DNA from: Rhizorhapis sp036570425
Lineage (GTDB): Bacteria; Pseudomonadota; Alphaproteobacteria; Sphingomonadales; Sphingomonadaceae
Length of the DNA: 64,000 bases
Assembly (NCBI GenBank): GCA_036570425.1
Contig: DATCYF010000023.1
Span: 372,001-436,000, forward strand
Direction: 5' to 3'
Below are positions 49,543 through 57,451 of the stretch, piece after piece (position 1 is the first letter of the stretch; each line of letters starts with the position of its first letter). The translations under genes and the position numbers were made by a program. The notes below the pieces were generated by a model. That model saw nothing but the letters and a program-made list of their open reading frames with translations, did not search any database and was not told where the DNA came from.

Positions 49543-49889
49543 ACAATGTCTTCGAAGGCATTCCCGCCAATAGCGCGGAGGAGATTTTCACCGATATTCT
49601 TTTACGTCCGGGCGTCAGAATAGAGCGCATCATTTCCACCGGGCAAGCAACGCCCGAAAATGCGCCCTATGATCAGGACCATGACGAATGGGTGCTATTG
49701 CTGAAGGGTGCTGCGGGGCTCTGGATCGACGGGGAGGGCGAAAGCACATTGCGGCCCGGTGATCATGTCCTGATTCCGGCCCGTCGATTGCATCGGGTGC
49801 TCTGGACCGCCAGAGACGAGCCGACTTTATGGCTGGGAGTGCATTTTGACGGTCAGTCCGCCGTCAAATCATCATCGCCGGTTCCATAA
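49539..49889 (+). CDS. cupin-domain protein
   Basis: A 116-residue single-domain cupin. Motif 1 is DHDEWVLLLKGAAGLWIDG, motif 2 RPGDHVLIPARRLHRVLWT; His, Glu and His ligands of the metal site are visible. The gene overlaps the adenine deaminase gene by ATGA, so they are co-translated. A small-molecule or metal-binding role, or purine-linked enzyme function, is possible. Its last 37 nt are antisense to the 3' end of the TetR regulator gene. Confidence 0.82.
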   Translation: MNNVFEGIPANSAEEIFTDILLRPGVRIERIISTGQATPENAPYDQDHDEWVLLLKGAAGLWIDGEGESTLRPGDHVLIPARRLHRVLWTARDEPTLWLGVHFDGQSAVKSSSPVP

Positions 49890-50494
49890 GCCCGCATGAA
49901 CATGCCCACTGCATTTTCCGCGTCTGCCCGAATATCGGCGGATGTTGCCTCGGTTATGACGTTCAGCAGCATCTTTTGGTGTGTTCCTGACATAACGACA
50001 GCGATGAGATTTCCGGCAGCGATCATCGTGTCCACTTTGCGGATCGATCCTTCCTGTATGCAGTGATCAAGATAGGCCGCCAGTATCGCCTCCACATTTT
50101 TAGGGGCGCGTTCGTAAAATATGAGGCCGATCTCCGGAAAGCGCCCGCCCTCTCCGTGGATCAGACGGTGCAGCCGGATGGATCGGGGATCAACCAGCTT
50201 CTCAATGAAGTGCAGGCACAACCGCATCAGGGTGTTCCGCACGCCTTGATGCGAAAGGAGCAATTCGCCAAGTTCCCGCTTGAATTCGGCCGTGGCATCA
50301 TCCAGCACTGCCGCGAAAAGTTCTTCCTTCGACGAAAAATAGCGCCACAAAGTACTCTTCGATCCGCCGAGCGTAGCCGCGATCCCTGACATGGTGGTGG
50401 CAGCATAGCCTTTTTCGAAAAAGGATCGGCGCGCGACTTCCAATATGCTGGCACGCCGCTGCGTTTTACGTTCTTCTCTCCTGTTTATTTTCAT
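49853..50494 (-). CDS. TetR/AcrR family regulator
   Basis: A 213-residue regulator. The N-terminal HTH is ASILEVARRSFFEKGYAATTMSGIAATLGGSKSTLWRYFSSKEELF, with a typical family signature; the C-terminal all-helical ligand domain has the AefR-like pattern LVDPRSIRLHRLIHGEGGRFPEIG. It reads toward and overlaps the cupin gene end by 37 nt (convergent). No operator next to it is certain. Ligand unknown. Confidence 0.88.
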   Translation of the reverse strand: MKINRREERKTQRRASILEVARRSFFEKGYAATTMSGIAATLGGSKSTLWRYFSSKEELFAAVLDDATAEFKRELGELLLSHQGVRNTLMRLCLHFIEKLVDPRSIRLHRLIHGEGGRFPEIGLIFYERAPKNVEAILAAYLDHCIQEGSIRKVDTMIAAGNLIAVVMSGTHQKMLLNVITEATSADIRADAENAVGMFMRAYGTGDDDLTAD

Positions 50495-50649
50495 GATGCG
50501 CTTCTTGACAGGGTGTATTGACCATTCATGGCTGCTCGGCCTTGCGGCATTTCGCGACGATAAGAGCGTAAACCTATCAGACTGACGAAAGATCAGGCGA
50601 GCGGACCGGTTACAGAGCTTCTATCCTTATATCGGCGCTGGCGTGTCGC

Positions 50650-51093
50650 TCAAGCATTCCCCTTCGGAATTTCAGCAATCAGGGGCGCAAGACCAGCCAT
50701 GTTGAGGCCAAGGACGGTTGCCCGCATTGCAGAAAAAACCGGACTCACAGCGTCGGCCTTCACCAGCAGTTCCATGACGCGCAGCGCCGCGCATTCGTTG
50801 CCATTGGCCAAATCGCTCCAGAGTTGCAGCAGGATAGCTTCGCCATCGCTGATCACGGGTTTGTGGATGCAATTGAAATGCAGGGTGCCGAGGGCGTCGC
50901 TGTTGAGTGCGGCCATGGCGATATGAAAATGCGGCAAGGCTTCGATAGCTCCCGCTTTCAGGAAGGATGTCACCAGCGGCCCTGGCGGACAGGCGCGCGC
51001 CCGACAGGCCAAGGCCCATCCGCGCATCGCTCGGAGAAGAAAAAGGCTGCCCGTCGGCAGCATGGCGATCGGGCGGTCTACAAGATCGTACAA
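50650..51093 (-). CDS. conserved hypothetical protein
   Basis: A 147-residue protein starting at TTG (51093) with GAGGAG 7 nt upstream. It is helical, with hydrophobic stretches (FLLRAMRGWALAC, HIAMAALNSDAL) but no clear membrane helix, and contains AILLQLWSDLANGNECAALRVMELLVKADAVSP. No family is recognised. It is divergent from the next gene, across a 190-nt control region. Confidence 0.55.
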   Translation of the reverse strand: MYDLVDRPIAMLPTGSLFLLRAMRGWALACRARACPPGPLVTSFLKAGAIEALPHFHIAMAALNSDALGTLHFNCIHKPVISDGEAILLQLWSDLANGNECAALRVMELLVKADAVSPVFSAMRATVLGLNMAGLAPLIAEIPKGNA

Positions 51094-51142
51094 GATTTTC
51101 TCCTCTCAAACGAACAAATGAGTTGATAATGCGAGTGATTAG

Positions 51143-51160
51143 CATATAAATCCTTATATG
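51143..51160. promoter_or_regulatory. AT-rich inverted repeat, possible operator
   Basis: A perfect 7-bp inverted repeat CATATAA/TTATATG with a 4-nt centre lies in the divergent intergenic region between the genes at 51093 and 51287. It is a possible regulator site or part of a promoter. TATATG and TATAA resemble -10 elements, so a promoter is equally possible. Confidence 0.3.
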
Positions 51161-51286
51161 ATCCTTTTGGATCGTCAAGCAAGCGTGCATCTTTCTTCCT
51201 CTTCCTCCGGATGCACGCGATACTGGCAGCCGCCAGGCTGGTAACGCCCGGCGGCTGCCTTTGCGCCAGAGGCAAAGGAGAATTTG

Positions 51287-51727
51287 ATGCCGTTTGACTT
51301 GAGCCTGATCTCCCTGACGCCTGATTTGCGGACTCTTCCCGGCGCACAGGCGCGCATTGCCCTATCCACCCGCATCGTGGTGGTGCTTACCAAGCTGGCC
51401 CGTGATCCCCGGCCGGAACTGGCCAATCGACTTGGGTCCGAAGAGGCGGCCGAGCGCTTTCTTGACCTGATCGGGGGCATGGGCTCGGTTTGGCCCGAAC
51501 CAGTCTATGTCAATCCCCCTTGCTGTCCGAAGCTCAGCTACGATGAAATGATGGTGCTCGACCTTTTGACTGCCGCGGTCCGGAGCGATCGGCAGGCGTT
51601 TGACGATTTTCTTCGCGACATGCTGCCCCCTGCGGCGTGCGATACGCTTTATGCCGCTGCAGGAGCGTTTGTCACCGTTTATGCATCTGGCGCGACCGGG
51701 CGCAACGCCAATGGAGATGGAGTGTGA
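51287..51727 (+). CDS. conserved hypothetical protein upstream of leuC
   Basis: A 146-residue protein of sphingomonad type, with AAAGGAGA upstream of the ATG at 51287. It has an N-terminal LSLISLTPDLRTLPGAQARIALSTRIVVVLTKLAR, a conserved-looking VYVNPPCCPKLSYDEMMVLDLLTAAVRSDRQAFDDFL motif and a helical C-terminus. The PPCCPKLSYDE region with two Cys could bind a metal. I recall similar proteins of unknown function (possibly DUF6628) in sphingomonads. Its end is 84 nt before leuC. Confidence 0.65.
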   Translation: MPFDLSLISLTPDLRTLPGAQARIALSTRIVVVLTKLARDPRPELANRLGSEEAAERFLDLIGGMGSVWPEPVYVNPPCCPKLSYDEMMVLDLLTAAVRSDRQAFDDFLRDMLPPAACDTLYAAAGAFVTVYASGATGRNANGDGV

Positions 51728-51810
51728 TGCTCTTTGCGGGGCAGGAAAATTACAGGATCTGAAAGCGCAATTTTCTTTATCATTTCTTCATGAGAGGGTA
51801 GGAGCCTCGC

Positions 51811-53247
51811 ATGAATGGACCGCTGACTCTTTACGAAAAAATCTGGAATGCCCATATCGTGAATCGCCGCGATGATGGCACTTGCCTTATCTATATCGAC
51901 CGGCATCTCGTTCATGAAGTGACGAGTCCGCAGGCATTTGAGGGGCTTCGTCTTGCCGGCCGCAAGGTGCGTCGTCCCGATCTCACCCTGGCGGTGCCGG
52001 ATCATAACCTGCCGACGACCGCGCGCGTGGATGCCAATGGCAATCGTATTCCCATAATGGACCCGGAAAGCGCCCAGCAACTTGCTGCGCTGGAAAGGAA
52101 TGCACCGGAATTTGGTATCAAATATATCGGTGCGACGGATATCGAGCAGGGCATCGTTCATGTCATTGGCCCTGAACAAGGGTTTACCCTGCCGGGCACA
52201 ACTCTTGTTTGCGGCGATAGCCATACGGCCGCCCACGGTGCTTTGGGCGCTCTGGCGTTCGGCATTGGGACCAGTGAAGTCGAACACGTCCTGGCTACGC
52301 AGACGCTGCTTCTGAAACAATCCAAGGCGATGGAGATCCGGGTCGAAGGCGCCTTGGGCTTTGGCGTTTCGCCGAAGGATGTGATCCTGGCCATCATCGG
52401 CAAGATCGGCACGGCGGGCGGCACTGGCTATGTGATCGAATATCGCGGAAGCACTTTTGAGGACATGTCCATCGAGGGACGGTTGACTGTTTCCAACATG
52501 TCGATCGAGGGCGGCGCGCGTGCGGGCCTGTTCGCGCCGGATGAAAAGACCTTCGCCTATGTGAAGGACCGCCCGATGGCGCCCAAGGGAGCGGATTGGG
52601 ATGCGGCGGTCGCTTATTGGCGGACGCTGCACACGGATGAAGGCGCGAAATTCGACGCTTCGGTTTATCTCGATGCAGCCGCCATCGCGCCTAACGTGAC
52701 CTGGGGTACCAGCCCCGAGGATGTGGTGCCTATTACCGGGGCAGTTCCCGACCCGGAGAGCTTTTCGGACGCATCCAAGCGCGCCGCTGCGCAGAAATCG
52801 CTGGATTATATGGGGCTCACCAAGGGACAGAGGATGCAGGATGTGGCTGTTGAGCACATCTTTATTGGAAGCTGCACCAACAGCCGCATCGAGGATCTGC
52901 GCGCTGCCGCGGACGTGGTGAAGGGGAATCGCCTGGCCGGCGGTATCAAGCAGGCGCTCGTCGTTCCAGGCTCCGGCCTTGTCAAGCGGCAGGCGGAGGA
53001 GGAGGGGCTTGATCGCATCTTTACCGAAGCCGGATTCGAATGGCGTGAGCCCGGCTGTTCGGCCTGTCTTGGCATGAATCCCGACAAGGTGCCGAGCGGT
53101 GAGCGCTGCGCATCGACATCGAACCGCAATTTCATGGGACGGCAGGGGCCGGGCGCGCGCACGCACCTGGTATCGCCCGCCATGGCGGCTGCGGCTGCTA
53201 TTACGGGTCGTTTGACCGATGTGCGCGAACTTATGGGGAATGCCTGA
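51811..53247 (+). CDS. leuC: 3-isopropylmalate dehydratase large subunit
   Basis: A 478-residue aconitase-family subunit that isomerises 2-isopropylmalate to 3-isopropylmalate in leucine synthesis, working with LeuD. The Fe-S cluster Cys residues are in GSCTNSR (GSCTN motif, residues about 350) and CSACLGMNPD near 410. Others: RVDHNLPTT type region (VPDHNLPTT), CGDSHTAAHGALG. A strong GGTAGGAG site precedes the start. It is translationally coupled to a 41-residue peptide gene and then leuD. Confidence 0.95.
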   Translation: MNGPLTLYEKIWNAHIVNRRDDGTCLIYIDRHLVHEVTSPQAFEGLRLAGRKVRRPDLTLAVPDHNLPTTARVDANGNRIPIMDPESAQQLAALERNAPEFGIKYIGATDIEQGIVHVIGPEQGFTLPGTTLVCGDSHTAAHGALGALAFGIGTSEVEHVLATQTLLLKQSKAMEIRVEGALGFGVSPKDVILAIIGKIGTAGGTGYVIEYRGSTFEDMSIEGRLTVSNMSIEGGARAGLFAPDEKTFAYVKDRPMAPKGADWDAAVAYWRTLHTDEGAKFDASVYLDAAAIAPNVTWGTSPEDVVPITGAVPDPESFSDASKRAAAQKSLDYMGLTKGQRMQDVAVEHIFIGSCTNSRIEDLRAAADVVKGNRLAGGIKQALVVPGSGLVKRQAEEEGLDRIFTEAGFEWREPGCSACLGMNPDKVPSGERCASTSNRNFMGRQGPGARTHLVSPAMAAAAAITGRLTDVRELMGNA

Positions 53248-53372
53248 TGAAGCTGGCCTTTTACCTTCTGCTGGCAGGAACACTGCTCAGCGGGGCGATG
53301 GCGCTTGCCACTGCGGGAAGGATATCCGATGACGAGGCCGTGGCGGCCGTTCGGCCGGGGAATACAAAGTAA
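53247..53372 (+). CDS. 41-residue membrane/secreted peptide between leuC and leuD
   Basis: A small gene coupled on both sides: its ATG shares a base with the leuC stop (TGATG), and its TAA shares a base with the leuD ATG (TAATG). The peptide MKLAFYLLLAGTLLSGAMAL has a hydrophobic N-terminal helix, with an acidic stretch DDEAV later, so it may be a small membrane peptide or have a cleavable signal. No function is known. The double coupling suggests that it is translated. Confidence 0.7.
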   Translation: MKLAFYLLLAGTLLSGAMALATAGRISDDEAVAAVRPGNTK

Positions 53373-53968
53373 TGGATGCGGTATCAACGGTTGAGGGGCG
53401 CGCTTATCCCTTCGGCATGAAGAACGTCGACACCGACATGATCATTGCCGCTAAATGGCTGAAGACGATCAGCCGTTCCGGACTGGGCAAGGGCGCTTTT
53501 GAGGCGCTGCGGCAGGACCCGGAGAACGTCTTCGATAATCCCGCCTATGCAGGCGCGCCTATTATCATCGCGGGCGATAATTTCGGCTGCGGATCCAGCC
53601 GCGAACACGCTGCCTGGGCGCTGGCGGACATGGGAGTGAAGGCCGTCATTGCGCCGAGCTTTTCCGACATTTTTTCGGGCAATGCGTTCAAGAATGGCAT
53701 ATTGACAGTCGCGTTGCCGCAGGAAGCCGTCGACCGGTTGCTTGAGGTGGCGAAAACCGATGCCATTCACATCGATCTCGACACGCAGAGCGTCACCACG
53801 CCTTTTCAGGATCGATTTCAATTTTCCATCGATCCTTTCCGTAAGCATTGCCTGGCGGAAGGATTGGATGAAATTGGCCTCACGCTGGAGCAGGACGGCA
53901 TCATAGCAGCTTATGAGAATGGGCTTGCAAAAGATAAATCCTGGCTGCGTCCGGCCCCGGCCGAATAA
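53372..53968 (+). CDS. leuD: 3-isopropylmalate dehydratase small subunit
   Basis: A 198-residue small subunit of isopropylmalate isomerase, with the swivelling domain. The motif GDNFGCGSSREHAAWAL is at about residues 67-83, and the start region GRAYPFGMKNVDTDMIIAAKWL is typical. It forms the active site with LeuC. Translation is coupled with the preceding small peptide. No leuB or leuA is in the window. Confidence 0.95.
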   Translation: MDAVSTVEGRAYPFGMKNVDTDMIIAAKWLKTISRSGLGKGAFEALRQDPENVFDNPAYAGAPIIIAGDNFGCGSSREHAAWALADMGVKAVIAPSFSDIFSGNAFKNGILTVALPQEAVDRLLEVAKTDAIHIDLDTQSVTTPFQDRFQFSIDPFRKHCLAEGLDEIGLTLEQDGIIAAYENGLAKDKSWLRPAPAE

Positions 53969-54076
53969 CTATCTGCTTTAGACGAGGGTTTGAGGGGAAT
54001 GTGGTCGTGACCGTTGCCTAATTCCGCCATCAGCCCTATTTCGCTTAGTCATAGTATCTAAACCACAGGATGTGCC

Positions 54077-54394
54077 ATGACCAATTTTCAGGATCGCGAA
54101 CAGGGCTTTGAAGCCAAATTTGCTCATGACGAGGAATTGCAGTTCAAGATCATTGCTCGTCGCAACCGTCTGGTTGGTGTGTGGGCGGCGGAAAAGATGG
54201 GCCTGACGCCAGAGGAAACGGACGCCTATGCAAAGGCGGTGGTGCAGGCGGATTTCGAAGAAGCCGGCGATGAAGATGTCATTCGCAAAGTGTTGGGCGA
54301 CCTGACCTCGGCTGGCGTTGAAGCGGACGATTCGCTGGTTCGCACCGCGCTGGAAGCCAAGGCAGTCGAGGCGCGCCGCCAGTTCATGGCTTAA
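54077..54394 (+). CDS. ATP synthase inhibitor zeta subunit (DUF1476)
   Basis: A 105-residue protein of the DUF1476 family, recognised in alphaproteobacteria as the zeta subunit that inhibits F1F0-ATPase rotation and ATP hydrolysis. The N-terminal inhibitory segment begins FQDREQGFEAKFAHDEELQFKI, followed by the four-helix region with WAAEKMGLTPEE and DEDVIRKVLGDL. A weak AGGA lies upstream. It lies between leuD and bolA, on the same strand. Confidence 0.9.
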   Translation: MTNFQDREQGFEAKFAHDEELQFKIIARRNRLVGVWAAEKMGLTPEETDAYAKAVVQADFEEAGDEDVIRKVLGDLTSAGVEADDSLVRTALEAKAVEARRQFMA

Positions 54395-54423
54395 CACGCG
54401 CAGTCGTAACAAGGATATTCGTC

Positions 54424-54657
54424 ATGGCGATGGCCGCTCAAGAAATCGAGGACATGATTCGGGAAGCCATCCCGGACGCGGAGGTGGAGATCACCGACCT
54501 TGCGGGCGATGGCGACCATTATGCAGCCAGGGTCGTGGCAGAGAGCTTTCGAGGCATGAGCCGGGTCAAGCAGCATCAGATCGTTTATGCGGCGCTAGGC
54601 GGGCGCATGGGCGGGGTGCTGCATGCCTTGCAACTTACCACGGGCGTGCCCACCTAA
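54424..54657 (+). CDS. BolA-family protein
   Basis: A 77-residue BolA/IbaG type protein with the class-II KH-like fold. It shows AEVEITDLAGDGDHYAARVVAESF, the GMSRVKQHQIVYAALGGRM helix containing the conserved His, and VLHALQLTT. It partners with monothiol glutaredoxin through a shared [2Fe-2S] cluster; the glutaredoxin gene is the next one (51 nt downstream). Size fits IbaG/BolA2-like members. AAGGA precedes the start. Confidence 0.92.
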   Translation: MAMAAQEIEDMIREAIPDAEVEITDLAGDGDHYAARVVAESFRGMSRVKQHQIVYAALGGRMGGVLHALQLTTGVPT

Positions 54658-54708
54658 GCGGCATTGATTAGCGCTCGCTTTTGCGGGCCTTGCTGAATTG
54701 GAGTGTTT

Positions 54709-55038
54709 ATGAGCGATGTCCAAGGGCGTATCGGAGAGATTGTAAAATCTTCCGACGTTGTGTTGTTCATGAAGGGAACGCCTCTGTTTCCGCAGTGTGG
54801 CTTTTCCAGCCGCGCCATCGCTATTCTGGATCACCTGGGCGTTGATTATGAAAGCGTTGACGTGCTGCAGGATCAGGAAGTCCGTCAAGGAATCAAGGAA
54901 TTTTCCGACTGGCCTACGATCCCCCAACTATATGTGAAGGGCGAATTCGTCGGCGGCAGCGACATCATGATGGAAATGTTTGAGGCCGGTGAGTTGCAAC
55001 AACTCATGACAGCCCAAGGCGTCGCCACAGCTGGCTAA
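54709..55038 (+). CDS. grxD: monothiol glutaredoxin Grx4/GrxD
   Basis: A 109-residue CGFS-type monothiol glutaredoxin, an Fe-S cluster carrier. The active-site Cys is in the PQCGFS motif at residue about 30; the glutathione-binding regions WPTIPQLYVKGEFVGGSDI and KGTPLFPQ are present. The start at 54709 has GGAG 5 nt upstream. It acts with BolA in cluster delivery and iron sensing. Confidence 0.95.
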   Translation: MSDVQGRIGEIVKSSDVVLFMKGTPLFPQCGFSSRAIAILDHLGVDYESVDVLQDQEVRQGIKEFSDWPTIPQLYVKGEFVGGSDIMMEMFEAGELQQLMTAQGVATAG

Positions 55039-55102
55039 TGCGCCGCCAGGTGAACCGAGGTTCGCCTCGCCCACGGCGTCACGCTTTTGCAATGACAACC
55101 AG

Positions 55103-55136
55103 GAAAGCCGGGCCATGGAGTTACGGCTTTCTTTGT
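55103..55136 (+). terminator. probable intrinsic terminator after grxD
   Basis: An 8-bp perfect stem GAAAGCCG/CGGCTTTC (55103-55110, 55124-55131) with a 13-nt loop is followed by tttgt. It lies 65 nt after the grxD stop on the same strand. The U-run is short. Confidence 0.5.
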
Positions 55137-55431
55137 GTCTGGATGGGAAAGTCCGGGTGGGGGCGCGGGGCAATGTGGTCTAGACATTGCCTCCGGCCCC
55201 CGATTGAAGCGAAACCGCTCGGAATACCATCTAACAAGCATGTCCTATGCCAAGGCCAATTAATGGCACATTTCCGGATAACATAATGGTGAAAGCCCAT
55301 TAACGGTCTGCGGCAGATGTAAATATTTCCGACGCTGCTGTCCGGAGCCAACCCGCGGGAATACGTCAGCAGAGGCCTTTCGTCGAAATAGCTGCTGTGT
55401 CCGGCCTTGTTTATCCGATAGAAAATGGCAC
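55137..55431. other. gene-free intergenic region between grxD and MBL-fold gene
   Basis: About 295 nt with no convincing gene on either strand. It contains a second strong hairpin GGCAATGT/ACATTGCC (55169-55191, 7-nt loop) within a GC-rich surround, with no U-tract. No recognisable -35/-10 pair or riboswitch is evident, though a promoter for the downstream gene should lie here. Confidence 0.5.
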
Positions 55432-56307
55432 ATGGGGGCTATGGAACTGGATGATTTCCCCACTGGTGAATTGATGCGGCTCTCTCCGTTGGTTGGACGA
55501 GTGCTGGCGCCCAATCCGTCCCCTTTCACCTATACGGGTACGCAGACCTATGTGGTGGGTCAGGCAGAACTGGCGGTGATTGATCCTGGGCCGGATCATC
55601 CTTCGCACCTTGAAGCGCTCCTGCGCGTCGTCGCCGGCCGCCCGTTGAAGGCTATCATCTGTACTCACACGCATCGCGATCACAGTCCGGCAAGTCGTCC
55701 ACTGCAACAAGCGACCGGCGCTCCCATACTGGGCTGCGCTCCGCTTGTCCTTGATGATGACGGTCCTCGCGCCGACGCCTCTTTTGACAGCGATTACGCG
55801 CCCAATGCAGTTCTTTCGGAGGGGGAGGCGGTGCAAGGCGAGGGATGGAGACTGGAAACGGTGGCTACGCCAGGGCACACGTCCAATCATCTTTGCTTTG
55901 GCCTCCCCGAGGAAAAAGCGCTTTTCACCGGCGATCACGTCATGGGCTGGTCCACCAGCGTCATATCCCCGCCCGATGGCGACATGGCGGCTTATATGGC
56001 GAGCATGCAGAAGCTGCTGAGCCGGGATGATGTGATCTACTATCCAGCCCACGGCGAACCAGTGGAAAATCCGCAGCGCTGGGTGCGATCGATGATGGGG
56101 CATCGCAAACATCGGGAGGGACAGATCATGCGCCATTTGCGTGGCCATGACGGCGCCAGCATTCCTGAAATGGTCCAGAAAATGTATAAGGGCATCGATC
56201 CACGCCTGCATGGAGCGGCCGGTCGTTCGGTGCTGGCCCATCTCCTCGATCTTGAGGCGCGAAATCTTGTAGTCAGTGAAAAAGATCGCTGGAAAATTGC
56301 TGCATAA
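55432..56307 (+). CDS. MBL-fold metallo-hydrolase
   Basis: A 291-residue metallo-beta-lactamase fold hydrolase, related to the LACTB2/ribonuclease-type group. The HxHxDH motif is THTHRDHS at about residues 81-88; further ligands are His in TPGHTSNHLCF, Asp in FTGDHVMGW and His in YYPAHGEPV. A C-terminal winged-helix-like region (KHREGQIMRHLRGHDGASIPEMVQKMY) is typical. Substrate unknown (small molecule or RNA). The start may also be at 55441. Confidence 0.88.
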   Translation: MGAMELDDFPTGELMRLSPLVGRVLAPNPSPFTYTGTQTYVVGQAELAVIDPGPDHPSHLEALLRVVAGRPLKAIICTHTHRDHSPASRPLQQATGAPILGCAPLVLDDDGPRADASFDSDYAPNAVLSEGEAVQGEGWRLETVATPGHTSNHLCFGLPEEKALFTGDHVMGWSTSVISPPDGDMAAYMASMQKLLSRDDVIYYPAHGEPVENPQRWVRSMMGHRKHREGQIMRHLRGHDGASIPEMVQKMYKGIDPRLHGAAGRSVLAHLLDLEARNLVVSEKDRWKIAA

Positions 56308-56354
56308 TCGCACGAAATTCCTATATCGGCGCTAGGAACCATTTGGAGGCATGA

Positions 56355-57365
56355 ATGGACGCACGTGGCGGAATGGGCGGGAGCCTTAAAGGGCTGGACC
56401 TGCGCGCCGAAATCGACCGGCTGCGCAAGGAGCGGAATGCTGTCATCCTTGCTCATTATTATCAAAAGCCAGAGATCCAGGATCTCGCAGATTTCGTAGG
56501 CGACAGCCTGGACCTTTCCCGCAAGGCGCAGGCGACCAATGCGGATGTCATCGCCTTCTGCGGCGTCCGCTTCATGGCGGAAACCGCGAAAATTCTGTCG
56601 CCGGAAAAGATCGTGGTCCTGCCGGATATGGACGCGGGTTGCTCCCTTGAGGATTCCTGCCCGCCGGACAAGTTCAAGGCCTTCAGGGATGCTCATCCGG
56701 ATCATATTGCGCTCAGCTACATAAATTGTTCAGCGGAGGTGAAGGCGCTCAGTGACATCATCGTCACCAGTTCGTCGGCTGAAAAAATTCTCTCGCAAAT
56801 TCCGCAGGACCAGAAAATCATTTTCGGTCCGGATAAGCATCTGGGCGGTTATCTTTCCCGGAAGATGGGGCGCGACATGCTGCTCTGGCCGGGCGTTTGC
56901 ATCGTGCATGAGGCGTTTAGCGAAACCGAGCTGCTGAAGCTGAAGGCGCAATATCCCGGCACTCCGGTGGCGGCGCATCCCGAATGCCCGGCGCATATTG
57001 TCGATCATGCCGATTATGTCGGCTCGACCAGCGGCATTCTGGATTTTGCGAACAATATGGAAGGCGACACGCTGATCGTCGCGACAGAGCCGCACATCAT
57101 CCATCAGATGGAAAAGGCGATGCCGCAGAAGACGTTTATCGGCGCGCCTGGCGCGGACGGTAACTGCAACTGCAACATCTGTCCCTATATGGCGCTTAAC
57201 ACGATGGAGAAGCTGTATTTCGCGCTGCGCGACCTGGAGCCGCGCATCGAGATGGACGAGGGGCTCCGCCTGGCCGCCAAGAAGAGCCTTGACCGCATGC
57301 TTGAGATGGCGAGTGGCACGGTGGGGCAGGGCGATGTCGGCAAACCGATGGTGGCGGGAGCCTGA
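56355..57365 (+). CDS. nadA: quinolinate synthase
   Basis: A 336-residue [4Fe-4S] enzyme that condenses iminoaspartate and dihydroxyacetone phosphate to quinolinate in NAD synthesis. Cluster cysteines are in FCGVRFMAETAK, HPECPAHIV and NCNCNICPYM; YYQKPEIQDLADFVGDSL at the start is a family hallmark. GGAGG precedes the ATG. It is followed by nadC after 86 nt, with a long hairpin between. Confidence 0.95.
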   Translation: MDARGGMGGSLKGLDLRAEIDRLRKERNAVILAHYYQKPEIQDLADFVGDSLDLSRKAQATNADVIAFCGVRFMAETAKILSPEKIVVLPDMDAGCSLEDSCPPDKFKAFRDAHPDHIALSYINCSAEVKALSDIIVTSSSAEKILSQIPQDQKIIFGPDKHLGGYLSRKMGRDMLLWPGVCIVHEAFSETELLKLKAQYPGTPVAAHPECPAHIVDHADYVGSTSGILDFANNMEGDTLIVATEPHIIHQMEKAMPQKTFIGAPGADGNCNCNICPYMALNTMEKLYFALRDLEPRIEMDEGLRLAAKKSLDRMLEMASGTVGQGDVGKPMVAGA

Positions 57366-57385
57366 ATTATTGACGCAGTCCTGTG

Positions 57386-57425
57386 AGGGCGGGGAATTCA
57401 GCTTAAAAGCTAAATTCCTCGCCCT
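57386..57425 (+). repeat. long hairpin between nadA and nadC
   Basis: Arms of 19 nt (57386-57404 and 57407-57425) pair with one G-U wobble and one mismatch, leaving a minimal AA centre. No U-run follows, so it is not a normal intrinsic terminator. It may attenuate, protect or process the nadA-nadC transcript. The nadC ribosome site GGAG begins about 14 nt downstream. Confidence 0.6.
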
Positions 57426-57451
57426 CTGGCGACTGACGTTCGGAGAAATAG

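Noticed and set aside
51679..53283. 534-codon open frame on - strand
   Set aside because: Antisense to leuC, which is unmistakable.
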